From Bacteroidota bacterium (GTDB taxonomy: Bacteria; Bacteroidota; Bacteroidia; AKYH767-A; 2013-40CM-41-45), in NCBI GenBank assembly GCA_016711505.1, contig JADJSV010000017.1, positions 372,001-436,000 on the forward strand: a DNA stretch of 64,000 nt, given 5' to 3'. A program made the translations under genes and the position numbers. The notes under the pieces were generated by a model. The model worked only from the letters and a program-made list of their open reading frames with translations. It was not told the origin of the DNA and searched no databases. This document shows positions 1 to 9,836 of the stretch, one piece after another (the first letter of the stretch is position 1; every line of letters starts with the position of its first letter).

Positions 1-509
1 AGTGCCTGAGCAAGAAGAACTCTGACTTTTTCTTTTCCGCTTAACTCTCCCAGTAACTGCCCATGAACTTCTTCTTTTACACCTAAGCTACTAAGCAAAC
101 TTGCAGCATTACTTTCTGCATCCCAACCGTTCATTTCAGCAAATAAATGTTCCAATTCTGCAGCGCGATTTCCATCAGCATCATTGAAATCTTCCTTTGC
201 ATAAAGTGCATCTTTTTCATGCATTACTTCCCACAGTTTTTTATTTCCGATCAGGACAGTATCGATCACTTTTTTATCGTCAAATTCAAAGTGATTCTGT
301 TTTAAAACACTCATCCGTTCTCCGGGAGTGATGGAGATCTGTCCTGTAGCCGGGTCTATTTCGCCTGACAAAATCTTTAAAAATGTCGATTTTCCTGCGC
401 CATTGGCGCCAATTACTCCATAGCAATTGCCGGGAGTGAATTTAATGTTGACGTCATCGAATAAAATTCGTTTTCCGTACCGTAATGAGATGTTTGATGC
501 TGCAATCAT
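1..509 (-). CDS. ABC-F family ATPase, YbiT-like (3' part outside window)
   Basis: N-terminal ~169 residues of an ABC-F protein; the gene runs off the left edge. ABC-F proteins are soluble double-ATPases that act on the ribosome rather than in transport. The Walker A motif GANGAGKST lies near residue 38, and a signature-like LSGKEKVRVLLAQAL stands at the end of the visible part. The stretch between them (KLWEV, then a DADG segment) resembles E. coli YbiT more than EttA. The start is the ATG at 507-509, which gives MIAASNISLRYG, the usual beginning of this family. The second ATPase half and the linker cannot be seen. No neighbour suggests a specific role such as antibiotic resistance. Confidence 0.88.
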   Translation of the reverse strand, partial: MIAASNISLRYGKRILFDDVNIKFTPGNCYGVIGANGAGKSTFLKILSGEIDPATGQISITPGERMSVLKQNHFEFDDKKVIDTVLIGNKKLWEVMHEKDALYAKEDFNDADGNRAAELEHLFAEMNGWDAESNAASLLSSLGVKEEVHGQLLGELSGKEKVRVLLAQA

Positions 510-622
510 TGATTTTTCTTCCTTTTAAAAGGGCTGCAAAGGTAGTGAAAATCAAGGGGAAGGACAAGAAAGGCGGTCCACAAATTTGAAAATTAACTTT
601 AAATCGCCAAGAAACCCTGAAT

Positions 623-1701
623 TTAAAAATTCACTGTTGCACCAAGTCCGATTCTATCGCTGAGTTCTATTCTTCCTGCCTCACGATACGTAATTCCACC
701 TTCAACCGGATCTTCGCTAAACATCAATGGTGTATCGAAATCAAAATACCTGACTTTATTACTACACAATGAAAAATGCGCGGATGCAGTAAATCCTAAT
801 CGCGATTCAAGAAAGCCTCCAACCTGTACATCAATATTATTTGTTTCGCAAAGACGTAAGATCTTTAACGCTTTAAAAATTCCGCCTGACTTTCCGAGTT
901 TAATATTGAAAAGATCGCATGCATTTATTTTTATAAGTCTGGCCGCATCTAAATGATCGCAACAAGATTCATCGGCCATGATGGGAATTTTACTTGCTGA
1001 TTTTATTTCAGGCAGATCTAAAAAGTTATGTTTTAAAACCGGTTCTTCACAATGCTGAATGTTCATAGAACTTAATTCATTCAGAATAAAAATTGCATCC
1101 TCTTTACTCCAGCCTTGATTTGCATCGATTCGAATCGGAATAACGTCACCAACTGCAGCACGTATTGATTTCATTCTGAAAATATCGTCTTCAGGCGATC
1201 CGCCCAACTTGACTTTGATAACCGGAAAACCGGCATCAAGAATTTTTCTTGCATCAGCAGCCATTTTTTCTGCTGAATCAATACTTACGGTATAATCTGT
1301 GTGAATTTGCTTATCATTTTCCCTCCTAAAAATTTATACAGCGGGACTTTTGCATTTTGCGAAGCAATATCATATAAAGCAATGTCGAATGCACTTTTAA
1401 TTGAAGAGTTTCCAAAAATTACTTTGTCCATTAAAGCAACTAGCTCTTCGATCTGTAACGCATTTTTTCCAATAAAAACTTCCGTTATGATCTTTCCGAC
1501 AGCAATACAAGTCTCAGGAGTTTCACCATGAATTGTGCGGAATGGACTGCACTCTCCAAAACCGATGATCCCATTCGATGTGGTTATCTTTACAATAACA
1601 TTATCGGCATAATCTAATCGTCCAAGAGAAATAATAAAAGGTTCACGCAATTTTACCTTCAGTGGTATAACTTCAATTGAACTTATTATTTCTTCGTGCA
1701 T
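623..1701 (-). CDS. L-Ala-D/L-Glu-type dipeptide epimerase (enolase superfamily), frameshifted
   Basis: Enolase-superfamily enzyme that epimerises dipeptides, usually in murein peptide recycling. It is read in two frames. Residues 1 to ~135 (from 1701) hold the capping domain. After a shift at the T4 run 1317-1320 the barrel continues in another frame to 623. Adding one base there joins KFLGGKN to DKQIHTDYTVSID without loss. Family residues are present: the KxK motif in VIKVKLGG, metal ligands in RIDANQGW, CEEP and MADESC, and the second catalytic Lys in NIKLGKSGG. It lies 2 bp downstream of the endonuclease gene, so the two are probably co-transcribed. The substrate is uncertain, since this superfamily also includes other epimerases and O-succinylbenzoate synthase. 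Because all catalytic residues remain, the break may be a sequence error. Confidence 0.82.
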
Positions 1702-1703
1702 GA

Positions 1704-3371
1704 TCAGTAAACAATAATTTTAGAATACTGAATAGTCTCTTTCGAAATTTGTTTAAGTATATATGTGCCTGCAGCAATTCCATTTAAATCAAATTCAATT
1801 GTTGTATTTGCAGAATTTGATCTCACATCTATTAATTTCCCTTCAAGACTGATCAACTGAAATTCTGAATTTGGTATTGATGAATGCACATACAACAGAT
1901 CATGAACGGGATTCGGATACACTGTAAGTGATTCTTTCGAAACATCTGAAATATTACTAAAGATCAAATCATTCACAAAAACAGGAACAAAAACATTTTG
2001 TTGTCCGCTTCCTCCAACTTCTGCAAGATGGAATGACAAAAACGCACGAACGGAATCTGTGGTAGGTGACAAATAATGCATTCCGATATTATGTGCTTCT
2101 CCGGGTTGAATGGTACTGTTCGTACCACCTGTAGTAAACGATAATTCAGAAGGATGAGTCAACTGAATATTTGAAATATCAATTGGAGTATTTCCATTGT
2201 TTACCAGAACATAATTGAAATCTGCAGCTGTATTTGATGGAACAAATCCAAAGATCGCTGTGTCCTGAGTCAGATCATAAGAAAAATTTGTTTGTGCTAC
2301 AGAAGTAAATACGATCGATCGGATTCGCTCAAGAAATTGAGGATAATCAACGAAAGGATTTCTGTTATGTTGCACTGCTTGAATATCATCCACTCTTGTC
2401 CTGTCTCTGTCGGTTACAGGAAATGAATTGTACCAGTTTCTTAAAACTGACTCTTGTGTTGCATCAAGGAAATTAGAATAATTCTGATAGCGTAAAACAA
2501 AATAGAACATAGCACGGGCAACAATGCCTTTTTGTTCATCTCTTGGTTCGAAGAATGTATTTGTTCCTGATGAACCGCCATTTGACCAGGTTGGATTTGT
2601 TACCTCAGCAAAAGGATTATCACCACGCGCACCATTAGCTGCATCATCAGTTGGAAAAAGATGATGAAGATCTGACTTCATTGGTTCCGCACTTGCAAAA
2701 AGCGATTGCGGCCATGTATGTTCAGTATTAAAATTATCATTTGTCTGGCAATCTGTCCGGTCTACATATCCAACAGCAAGTCTTCCCGTGTAAACACATT
2801 CCAATGTATTCTGACTTGCACCCTGACCATTCACTCTCTTATTGTCGATAGACATAAACATTTCATCCCGTGCATCATTATAGCCGAGAGAAACATATCC
2901 TATTCCCGTGATGTTATGCAGCTGCGTTTTCAAAAGTTCTTCCGAATTATTTTCCGTTGCGGCATAATAACTTTTGGAATACCTGCCCTGTCCGATCAAA
3001 TCAACACTGACATAACCTCTCAATCCATCATTCTCAATTACCATTTCTGTATTGTGAAGGATATTATGACGAGGAGAAAATTTTATCCAGTTTGTCTGCG
3101 AACCTCCGCCGGGAATAGAAAAAGCTGATGTAAGCTGCGATGAAAATGCAGGTTGACCATAGGTTGTATAGAATTTTATTCCCGTTACAGTAATTGCATT
3201 CGCTGTAGGGTTTTGAATTGTCAACAACAAGCTATCAGGAGCGTTTTCATACGCTACACCGAAATTCAACTGTGTGAAATTTACTGTCAGACCTTGTCCT
3301 TTTAAAAGAGCCGGTAAACAAAATAAGGCTGCAACAAGCAGCCTTACTGATATTTTTTTTGAATGATTCAT
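1704..3371 (-). CDS. Secreted endonuclease I family protein with T9SS sorting domain
   Basis: A 555-residue exported nuclease. Residues 1-25 are a Sec signal peptide ending near KGQG. Residues ~27-125 form an immunoglobulin-like choice-of-anchor domain (NFGVAYENAPDSLLLTI). Residues ~150-330 are an endonuclease I (His-Me finger) domain with NTEHTWPQSLF near residue 217, then SDLHHLFP and an ARGDNPF segment, the family's catalytic and metal-binding block. A second Ig-like segment follows, and the last ~75 residues are a T9SS type A domain beginning LTVYPNPVHD. It probably degrades extracellular DNA or RNA at or beyond the cell surface, for nutrition or biofilm turnover. The epimerase gene starts 2 bp after its stop codon, but the two functions are not obviously linked. 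Confidence 0.88.
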   Translation of the reverse strand: MNHSKKISVRLLVAALFCLPALLKGQGLTVNFTQLNFGVAYENAPDSLLLTIQNPTANAITVTGIKFYTTYGQPAFSSQLTSAFSIPGGGSQTNWIKFSPRHNILHNTEMVIENDGLRGYVSVDLIGQGRYSKSYYAATENNSEELLKTQLHNITGIGYVSLGYNDARDEMFMSIDNKRVNGQGASQNTLECVYTGRLAVGYVDRTDCQTNDNFNTEHTWPQSLFASAEPMKSDLHHLFPTDDAANGARGDNPFAEVTNPTWSNGGSSGTNTFFEPRDEQKGIVARAMFYFVLRYQNYSNFLDATQESVLRNWYNSFPVTDRDRTRVDDIQAVQHNRNPFVDYPQFLERIRSIVFTSVAQTNFSYDLTQDTAIFGFVPSNTAADFNYVLVNNGNTPIDISNIQLTHPSELSFTTGGTNSTIQPGEAHNIGMHYLSPTTDSVRAFLSFHLAEVGGSGQQNVFVPVFVNDLIFSNISDVSKESLTVYPNPVHDLLYVHSSIPNSEFQLISLEGKLIDVRSNSANTTIEFDLNGIAAGTYILKQISKETIQYSKIIVY

Positions 3372-3393
3372 TGAATGATTTTAACAATACATG

Positions 3394-3831
3394 TTATTCT
3401 TCTGTCACTTCAATCTTATTGATCTCGTCGCCCTGACGAATTGCATCGATTACTTCAAGTCCTTCTACAACTTTTCCAAAGCATGTATGGTTTCTGTCAA
3501 GGTGCGCAGTATTTGTACGACTGTGACAAATAAAGAACTGGGATCCGCCCGTATCTCTTCCGGCATGGGCCATACTTAAAACGCCGCGATCATGATATTG
3601 ATTTCCACCATCTAATTCGCATTTGATTTTATATCCGGGACCACCTGCTCCGGTACCGTCCGGACATCCACCTTGAACTACGAAATTTGGAATCACCCGA
3701 TGAAATGTTAATCCATCATAATATCCTTTTTTCGCTAAGTCGATAAAATTCTTAACTGTTTTTGGGGCGTCTTTATCATAAAACTCCACCATCATATTGC
3801 CTTTGTCTGTGTAAATTGTTGCTTTTGTCAT
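3394..3831 (-). CDS. Peptidyl-prolyl cis-trans isomerase, cyclophilin type
   Basis: A 145-residue single-domain cyclophilin that catalyses cis-trans isomerisation of proline peptide bonds. The catalytic region LTFHRVIPNFVVQGG contains the conserved Arg and Gln, followed by RGVLSMAHAG, GGSQFFI and HLDRNHTCFGKV. A His stands where human cyclophilin A has the cyclosporin-binding Trp, as is common in bacteria. The frame stays open upstream to 3981, but the ATG at 3829-3831 gives MTKATIYTDKG, the usual start of short bacterial cyclophilins, so I chose it. There is no signal peptide, so the enzyme is probably cytoplasmic. Confidence 0.92.
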   Translation of the reverse strand: MTKATIYTDKGNMMVEFYDKDAPKTVKNFIDLAKKGYYDGLTFHRVIPNFVVQGGCPDGTGAGGPGYKIKCELDGGNQYHDRGVLSMAHAGRDTGGSQFFICHSRTNTAHLDRNHTCFGKVVEGLEVIDAIRQGDEINKIEVTEE

Positions 3832-4076
3832 TTTTTTGATCAAATTGGATGCAAAGATAATGATTTGCTCTCTAAAGTCATGCAGACTGTCAGAAAAAAG
3901 CTGTTGTATTGCTATCTCTTGTTTCATGTTTAAGGTCGCTTTAAAAAAAAGCATGATCTCTTTCTGCTTTTTACATGTCATTAGGTCAATTTTACCAAAA
4001 AGTGAAAAGAAACCGATTCAAATTGACATAAAAATTATAGTTTTATAACCTGAATTCTCTCGTAAAGAAAACCCTC

Positions 4077-6470
4077 ATGAAAAGAAACATACTACTGATT
4101 ATTTTTTTGTTTTCAACTATATTTTCAAATGCACAGGTAGCTTCGATAAGTCCTTCAAGTGCTTTCAGAGGTCAAACTCTGAACACCACAATTACTCTGG
4201 CAAATGGTGTGATGCTGAACAGTTCTCCATCTCAAAGCCTGAATGATATTTATCTGCAGCAAGGAGCAACAATTATTTACACTGATGCCTTTAATATTGC
4301 TAACTGGACTACTCTTCCATTTCAACCATACTTCGGTGATGATTTCACAACAGATTTTACGATTCCTGCCGGAGCTCCATTCGGATGGTATGATGTTCAC
4401 GTAACGACTTATGATAATTCAATGCCATGGCTGGGATCAATTCCTGTAGACAATGTTTTGGTAAATGGCTTTTTAGTTCCGCAGGTAAATTCATGTCCTG
4501 TACCTTCAGGTATTTCTGTTTCATCAATTACAAACACGACAGCTGTAGTAAATTGGGTGAGTCCAACGGTTGCTGATACTTTCCGGATCAGATATAAGGC
4601 TGCCGGAGCAAATTATTTATACAAAGACGTAGCCGGAGCGGGTGGTTTAACCAGCACTACACTTGCAGCACTGGCACCGGGAACTTCATACGATGTAGAT
4701 ATAAGTACAATTTGTAATGGAGCTATCAGCAGTACATATAGTGTACCTGTTGTTACATTCATTACAGGAACAACAGTTGTTCCTTGCGTCAGACCCAATG
4801 CAATTTCAGCGAGTGCTGTAACAAATACTTCAGCGACCATTCAATGGACGAATTATGTTTCTGCCGACACTTTCCGAATTCGTTATGCTGAGTTCAACAC
4901 TATCAATTATCATTATATTAATTCTACTTCACCAATACCGCATACTGTTTCATTAACGAATTTGAATCCTGCTACCACTTATACTGTTCAGATAAGTTCG
5001 ATCTGTAGTGGAGTGAGCAGTGGATACAGTGCTCCATATAATTTTACTACAACGTCAACTGCTATTACTTGCGGTCGTCCTTATGGTGTTGCAGCAGGAG
5101 CAATAACAAATGTATCTGCAAATATCAGCTGGTCGAATTTTGTTGTAGCAGATACATTCCGCATTCGTTACACTGAATTAGGTTCAGGAAATAATATGTT
5201 TGTGAATGTCAACGGAGGGTTACCACATAATTTTACTCTTACAAATCTTGCTCCGGCTACGACATACAACGTTCAGATCAGTTCCATCTGCAATGGAATA
5301 AGTTCCGGTTATTGTCCGATATATTCTTTTGTTACATTATCAACACCGATAGCATGTGTAAGACCGTGGGGATTGAATTCATCTAATACTACAAATACAA
5401 GCATTACTCTTAGCTGGTCACCATATGTTACTGCTGATACCTTCCGCATTCGTTATGCTGAATTCGGTACAATTAATTATCATTATCTGAATGTTAATGG
5501 TTCGGGAGGAAGCAGTGTTGTGATCAACAATCTTGATGCAAATAATCTTTATGCGTTCCAGGTAAGTTCAATATGCAGTGGGATAAGTTCAGGATATAGT
5601 GCATCAGGATTATTTGCAACTTTAAATATTCCGGTTTCATGTGCACGACCGCATCATCCATCAGTTTCAAATATTACAAATGTTTCAGCACTGATCAGTT
5701 GGACCAATCTTGTTAGTGCCGATACATTCCGGATCCGATATGCTGTTCAGGGAACAATAAATTACCAATATTTTAATCAGCCGGGTACATCAGGGAATTC
5801 TGCAACTATTTCCGGATTATACCCAAATACAACCTATACCTACTCTATTAGTTCTATCTGTACAGGTGCATCATCGGGTTATTGCAGTGCCAATACTTTT
5901 ACAACTTCATCTGTACCTATTGCTTGTGCAATTCCATCCGGATTGGCAACATCAAATATCACTAACAACTCTGCAGATGTAAGCTGGACACAGTATGTTT
6001 CAGCAGATACATTCCTGATCCGGTATTCTGTGAATGGAACTACAAATTATCTCTGGAAAAAAATTCCGGGCACAGGTGGAAATGGAACAACATTAACCGG
6101 ACTTGCAGCAAATACCACTTATCAGTGGCAAGTGAGATCCGTTTGTATAGCAAGTCCTTTATCCAGCTATTCTGCACCTGAAGTTTTCGGTACACCTTTG
6201 CGTATGCGTAAACCGGATGTTTCAGAAAACCTGATCAGTGTGTATCCTAATCCGGCAATTGATAAAGTTTCTGTAAGTATTGAAAGAGCAATTCAGGAAG
6301 AACAAAAGTCATTAGTTATGATCTATGATCTATCAGGACGAAAAATGCTTGAGAAAGAAATCAATATCGTTACTGGAAAAAATCTTTATGAGATCGATAT
6401 TGAATTTTTGACTGCGGGGATTTATGTGATGAAAATTGGGGAAGAGAAAGTTCTTTTGAATAAACAATGA
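4077..6470 (+). CDS. Fibronectin type III repeat protein with T9SS sorting domain
   Basis: A 797-residue secreted surface protein. A signal peptide (residues 1-20, ending FSNAQ) precedes an Ig/IPT-like N-terminal domain up to about residue 138. Six fibronectin type III repeats follow with a period near 95 residues, each marked by ADTFRIRY or ADTFLIRY at about residues 166, 262, 358, 453, 547 and 642. Each repeat also has a paired Ser-Ile-Cys strand (ISSICSG). The C-terminal ~75 residues are a T9SS type A domain starting ISVYPNPAIDK. No enzyme domain is visible, so an adhesive or scaffolding role is inferred. The near-identical repeats imply expansion by internal duplication. Confidence 0.88.
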   Translation: MKRNILLIIFLFSTIFSNAQVASISPSSAFRGQTLNTTITLANGVMLNSSPSQSLNDIYLQQGATIIYTDAFNIANWTTLPFQPYFGDDFTTDFTIPAGAPFGWYDVHVTTYDNSMPWLGSIPVDNVLVNGFLVPQVNSCPVPSGISVSSITNTTAVVNWVSPTVADTFRIRYKAAGANYLYKDVAGAGGLTSTTLAALAPGTSYDVDISTICNGAISSTYSVPVVTFITGTTVVPCVRPNAISASAVTNTSATIQWTNYVSADTFRIRYAEFNTINYHYINSTSPIPHTVSLTNLNPATTYTVQISSICSGVSSGYSAPYNFTTTSTAITCGRPYGVAAGAITNVSANISWSNFVVADTFRIRYTELGSGNNMFVNVNGGLPHNFTLTNLAPATTYNVQISSICNGISSGYCPIYSFVTLSTPIACVRPWGLNSSNTTNTSITLSWSPYVTADTFRIRYAEFGTINYHYLNVNGSGGSSVVINNLDANNLYAFQVSSICSGISSGYSASGLFATLNIPVSCARPHHPSVSNITNVSALISWTNLVSADTFRIRYAVQGTINYQYFNQPGTSGNSATISGLYPNTTYTYSISSICTGASSGYCSANTFTTSSVPIACAIPSGLATSNITNNSADVSWTQYVSADTFLIRYSVNGTTNYLWKKIPGTGGNGTTLTGLAANTTYQWQVRSVCIASPLSSYSAPEVFGTPLRMRKPDVSENLISVYPNPAIDKVSVSIERAIQEEQKSLVMIYDLSGRKMLEKEINIVTGKNLYEIDIEFLTAGIYVMKIGEEKVLLNKQ

Positions 6471-6487
6471 TGCATTGTGATAGAAAG

Positions 6488-6582
6488 AATTTTAACACTA
6501 AGATCACTAAGTGTTTATCACAAGAGCACATTTGTGTGATGTGCTCTTGTGACAAATTTTAGTGATCTTAGTGTTAAAATTT
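6488..6582. repeat. Long inverted repeat, family A copy 1
   Basis: Two ~40-bp arms form an imperfect palindrome between two convergent genes. The left arm reads AACACTAAGATCACTAAG then CACAAGAGCACA; the right arm is its complement, with TGTGCTCTTGTG then TTAGTGATCTTAGTGTT. It could act as a bidirectional terminator here, but copies at 7850 and 11349 with matched changes in both arms show it is a dispersed family. Confidence 0.85.
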
Positions 6583-6595
6583 TTATTCAATTTAG

Positions 6596-6937
6596 TTATT
6601 CGTTATTAATTACTTTTCTGAATTTATCTTCCCCCGGAATTCGTTCCATCTCTGTTCCAAATGGCATTTTCAGATAGTAAATGATCGCCTTGTCATAATT
6701 GGCAATTGTATTGACATCATAAATACCTGAATTCTCAGGATTGTCGACATAATCTTGTTCTTCTGTTCCTGACAAAAACCTCCAGCCACTGTCGTCCTCT
6801 TCTTCCGGTTCTTCGCGATACATGTAGCCTACAGGCAATCCATCGACAGTGATCTTATCAGATGCAAGACAATAACCCATCTTTGCAACAAGATCTTCAT
6901 TTGCGCCTGCGCTTAGTTTATATTTTTTTTCAGCCAT
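6596..6937 (-). CDS. DUF2185 (Imm33-like) domain protein
   Basis: A 113-residue soluble acidic protein that resembles the DUF2185 family. Recognisable parts are the N-terminal CLASDKITVDGLPVGYMYRE segment, the central GWRFLSGTEEQDYVDNPEN, and the closing NTIANYDKAIIYYL and PFGTEMER. Some DUF2185 proteins are annotated as immunity proteins (Imm33), but no toxin gene is nearby and the biochemical role is unknown. It starts 17 bp after the methyltransferase stop on the same strand, so the two are probably co-transcribed. A family-A palindrome follows its stop codon and may end transcription. Confidence 0.78.
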   Translation of the reverse strand: MAEKKYKLSAGANEDLVAKMGYCLASDKITVDGLPVGYMYREEPEEEDDSGWRFLSGTEEQDYVDNPENSGIYDVNTIANYDKAIIYYLKMPFGTEMERIPGEDKFRKVINNE

Positions 6938-6953
6938 TTGATTCTATTAAAAA

Positions 6954-7721
6954 TTATTTCACACGTTTCACTTCAACCAGCCAATCAAAAGGATATGGTT
7001 CGCCTAACCATGATGGTGGGTTATCAAATTCTGTTGACCAGTCGTATTCCACACGATCAATTTTTTCAACAGCGAACTTATCTGTATTGAAAAACGAAAA
7101 CAACTCGGTGAATGAATAATGTTTTGTCAGAATGTCGTTGATCTTAAAAACACCTTGCATGATGTGCTTGCCATCACTATTGTCTAAATGCGTCAACTCA
7201 TCTTTTGGAATCTCTCTTGGTTTTGTGTTTTCTTTCTGATACCATTCAATCATTCGTTGTGATGACAATGAAGAAGATTCCAACGATGGCAAAACAAATA
7301 CTGCAACGCCATTTAGCTTTAATGAATTCAGGACATTCTGAAGTATCCGATAATTTCTTGTATTATTTCCGGAAATAGCAACGTTACAACAAAAGGCAAA
7401 GTCAGCTTTAACAGGATCAATTTTCTTGCTTGCCAGATCTGCTTGTTTGAACACAACATTTTCATGAGAAACAAGTTTCATTGCTTTGTTCAGACACTCT
7501 TGTGAAACGTCCATTGCAATCACTTTTTTAAAATAAGGTGTGATCAACGGCAAAGCATAACCAATTCCGCAACCGAAATCAATTGCAACATTATTCTTGT
7601 TTGCATTTTTTTTAAGGTAGTATTCGATCTTTTTGCCTTTATCATTTCTGAATACACTGAAGATCTCGTCTTCATATTTGTCAGCAACCGTATTCCATTG
7701 AAGTTTGTCGTTCATGATCAT
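6954..7721 (-). CDS. Class I SAM-dependent methyltransferase
   Basis: A 255-residue protein with a Rossmann-like methyltransferase fold. SAM-binding motif I is VAIDFGCGIGYALPL (residues ~48-62), the acidic loop at the end of strand 2 is VIAMDVSQE, and motif IV-like DFAFCCNVAISG lies near residue 107. The C-terminal part (residues 150-255) is family-specific and does not reveal the substrate. Two ATGs (ends at 7721 and 7715) are possible starts and differ by two residues. It is the promoter-proximal gene of a pair with the DUF2185 gene. I infer a small-molecule substrate, since there are no RNA- or protein-binding modules. Confidence 0.82.
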   Translation of the reverse strand: MIMNDKLQWNTVADKYEDEIFSVFRNDKGKKIEYYLKKNANKNNVAIDFGCGIGYALPLITPYFKKVIAMDVSQECLNKAMKLVSHENVVFKQADLASKKIDPVKADFAFCCNVAISGNNTRNYRILQNVLNSLKLNGVAVFVLPSLESSSLSSQRMIEWYQKENTKPREIPKDELTHLDNSDGKHIMQGVFKINDILTKHYSFTELFSFFNTDKFAVEKIDRVEYDWSTEFDNPPSWLGEPYPFDWLVEVKRVK

Positions 7722-7849
7722 TATTTTTTTGAAACTTGAGAGTGTGGTGTTCTATATCAAAGAAAAACAAATTTATCAGGATGGAAACGGGGAGGGTGAT
7801 TAAATTATAAACAGTTCAAAGGGAAAAGGTGATTTCAGGGAGTTATGAA

Positions 7850-7957
7850 AAAATAAAACACTAAGTCCACTAAGTTTTTGTCACAAGAACACATAATGAT
7901 TATTATCGTAACCTGTGCTCTTGTGCTAAAAACTTAGTGGACTTAGTGTTTTATTTT
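7850..7957. repeat. Long inverted repeat, family A copy 2
   Basis: Same architecture as the copy at 6488, with a longer spacer. The left arm has AACACTAAGTCCACTAAG and CACAAGAACACA; the right arm has TGTGCTCTTGTG and CTTAGTGGACTTAGTGTT. Where copy 1 pairs GATCACTAA with TTAGTGATC, this copy pairs GTCCACTAA with TTAGTGGAC, so changes in one arm are matched in the other. It lies between the methyltransferase start and the OsmC stop. Confidence 0.85.
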
Positions 7958-7970
7958 TAAGCATTGCAAA

Positions 7971-8438
7971 TTAATTCACCTTGCAAACAGGATTATGACG
8001 AACCGGGAAATTACATGAGTTAGCTATAAAACAAAATTCATTTGCTTTCTCATGAAGTGCATTTGCTTTTTCAATCATACTTGAATCACTTACTACCACA
8101 ACGGGATTTAAAGTTACTTCTGTAAATTTTCCTTTCCCTCCTTCTCCAAGAGTCAATACACCATGTGCATTGTCAGTATAGTCAGTAACGATCACACCAG
8201 CATCAGCACAGAGGTGCAAAAACCAAAGCATGTGACAAGATGAAAGAGAGGCCAGAAGAAAATCTTCCGGATTATGCTTACTGCCGTCTCCGCGGAATGG
8301 CGTATCAGAAGAACATTGCAGATCGGGTTTCCCTTTGATTGCAAGAATATGGCTACGTTCATAAGCTGTGTAGCCAGTTGTGCCTGAGCCATTGTTACCG
8401 GTCCAGGTGATTGTTAAATTGTAATTGTGAGTTGCCAT
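7971..8438 (-). CDS. OsmC family protein
   Basis: A 155-residue OsmC/Ohr-superfamily protein. Members reduce organic hydroperoxides with a pair of redox cysteines and are induced by oxidative or osmotic stress. The first family block is KHNPEDFLLASLSSCHM, with the reactive Cys near residue 95. The second Cys lies in the block FCFIANSCNFPVRHNP near the C-terminus. Length and spacing fit the OsmC branch. It is a single cytoplasmic domain with its own upstream gap from the thioredoxin-like gene. Strong similarity in both Cys blocks makes the family assignment firm; the preferred peroxide cannot be told. Confidence 0.9.
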   Translation of the reverse strand: MATHNYNLTITWTGNNGSGTTGYTAYERSHILAIKGKPDLQCSSDTPFRGDGSKHNPEDFLLASLSSCHMLWFLHLCADAGVIVTDYTDNAHGVLTLGEGGKGKFTEVTLNPVVVVSDSSMIEKANALHEKANEFCFIANSCNFPVRHNPVCKVN

Positions 8439-8459
8439 TTGTATGCAGTAATTATCAAA

Positions 8460-9488
8460 TCACTGTTTCAATCCAGCAGTATACTCCTGCCAGTTTTTTG
8501 TCTTGTAAATGTCGTCTCCATAGAAATGTGCGATCTGATTCAGGAAACCTGCATTGATATACAGTGGAATATTGTCAATGACTTCATTTGCTTCATTCAT
8601 TACAACCAAAGTTGGCATTGTGAGTGAACCACGGCATAACGTCATTGCGAGAGTATGATAAGGCATTTCATTCGTTGCCGGATTGGTCATTGCAAGTCCT
8701 TTGTAGTAGAGAGAATCTTTTAATGTAGGATCGAAATCAATCAGGTCAAATTTTGATTTCAGATAATCAACATTTATGGAATCAATAAAAGATGAGCGCT
8801 TCATGACCTTACATGTGTTGCACCATTCAGTATTTACGAATACCAGTTTTTTCTTTCCTGCATCAGGATTTTGAACAAATGTTTCTTTAGCTGATTTCCA
8901 TTTTATCTGCTCGAGTTTTTTTTCAGTTGTGCTATCGAAAAAAGATTTTTCATACGAAATTCTGAAATCGTCATAATTGGAATTACGAAAAGCATTCTCC
9001 AGAGTAAAAATTAATATCGGTTGGATCTTTGCTGTTTCAAGATATCCGCTTGCAACCATACTCAACAAGAATTCATTTTTTTCTTTATCGAATCCGTTAA
9101 GAAACAAAGTAGTTGGGTACATCAGTTTTCCCTGCAACAGTTTCACTGCAAGCGGATGACTTGTGCGTGGCTTGTCTGATGTAGGAAGATATTTTTGTCC
9201 GAGATATTCAACCGTATCTTTTCCTTCTGCATCAAATTTTACAGGATAGAAATAGGCATTAATATAAGAAGCAAGATTTGGATCAGCATAGGTAGTCTTC
9301 ATCATGTGCTTACACCAGCCACACCAATCGGTATAAAAGTCCATGATGATTGGCTTCGGTTGAACTTTGTTCTTTTCCATTGCTTCAGCAATAGTCAACC
9401 ATTTTACCAGGCTTCCTTCTTTATCAGGTTGTTGGGCGCTTAAGGAAAATGTGACAAAAAACAGTAAAAGGAGGGCTTTTTGCTTCAT
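8460..9488 (-). CDS. Exported protein with two thioredoxin-like domains
   Basis: A 342-residue exported protein with two thioredoxin folds in tandem. The first carries a DWCGWCKHM active site near residue 55. The second carries EWCNTCKVM near residue 223, followed by the cis-Pro region LTMPTLVV. I chose the ATG at 9486-9488 because it gives MKQKALLLLFFVTFSLSAQQ, a clean Sec signal peptide; the frame extends 13 codons further upstream. It probably works in the periplasm on protein disulfides, like DUF255/thioredoxin_7 proteins. Having two unlike CxxC sites in one chain suggests reductant relay within the protein, which is an inference. It is monocistronic or leads the OsmC gene with a 21-bp gap. 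Confidence 0.85.
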   Translation of the reverse strand: MKQKALLLLFFVTFSLSAQQPDKEGSLVKWLTIAEAMEKNKVQPKPIIMDFYTDWCGWCKHMMKTTYADPNLASYINAYFYPVKFDAEGKDTVEYLGQKYLPTSDKPRTSHPLAVKLLQGKLMYPTTLFLNGFDKEKNEFLLSMVASGYLETAKIQPILIFTLENAFRNSNYDDFRISYEKSFFDSTTEKKLEQIKWKSAKETFVQNPDAGKKKLVFVNTEWCNTCKVMKRSSFIDSINVDYLKSKFDLIDFDPTLKDSLYYKGLAMTNPATNEMPYHTLAMTLCRGSLTMPTLVVMNEANEVIDNIPLYINAGFLNQIAHFYGDDIYKTKNWQEYTAGLKQ

Positions 9489-9836
9489 TGGATAAAGATA
9501 AAACATAATGCACGAATTTACCGGCACAGAAAAGGTTTTGTCGATGATTTATCTGAAATTTAAGGGAATTTCAGCTGCTTTTTTAGCGTATTTTTGGCCT
9601 TTTCTATTTTCAGATTACACTTTTATGCGTTTTTCGGCTAAATTCGACCTTAATTTCCAGACAATTAAACAAGATTTCAAATTAAATGAAGGTTATCCGG
9701 AAATTGAAAAATCTTGATTTTTTGTGAAAAAACACATGTCATTTACCTTGACTTAATAGTCAATTGACCATTGGTTCTGTTCACTTTACCAATTTAAAAT
9801 GACTTCCCGTCGTGTTTGGGCTAATTTGCTTACACG
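9489..9836. other. Intergenic region between divergent genes
   Basis: This gap holds the 5' regions of two divergent exported-protein genes. The only clear structure is a perfect 8-bp hairpin at 9553-9574 (CTGAAATT, six-base loop, AATTTCAG), followed a few bases later by a T6 run, which resembles a plus-strand terminator although no plus-strand gene precedes it. A short open frame at 9508-9717 has no family likeness and I do not call it. Confidence 0.5.

Noticed and set aside
9508..9717. Open frame of 69 codons and a hairpin followed by T6 in the 9.5-kb intergenic region.
   Set aside because: No similarity to any protein I know, weak start context, and no plus-strand gene upstream to terminate; a small RNA cannot be supported from sequence alone.
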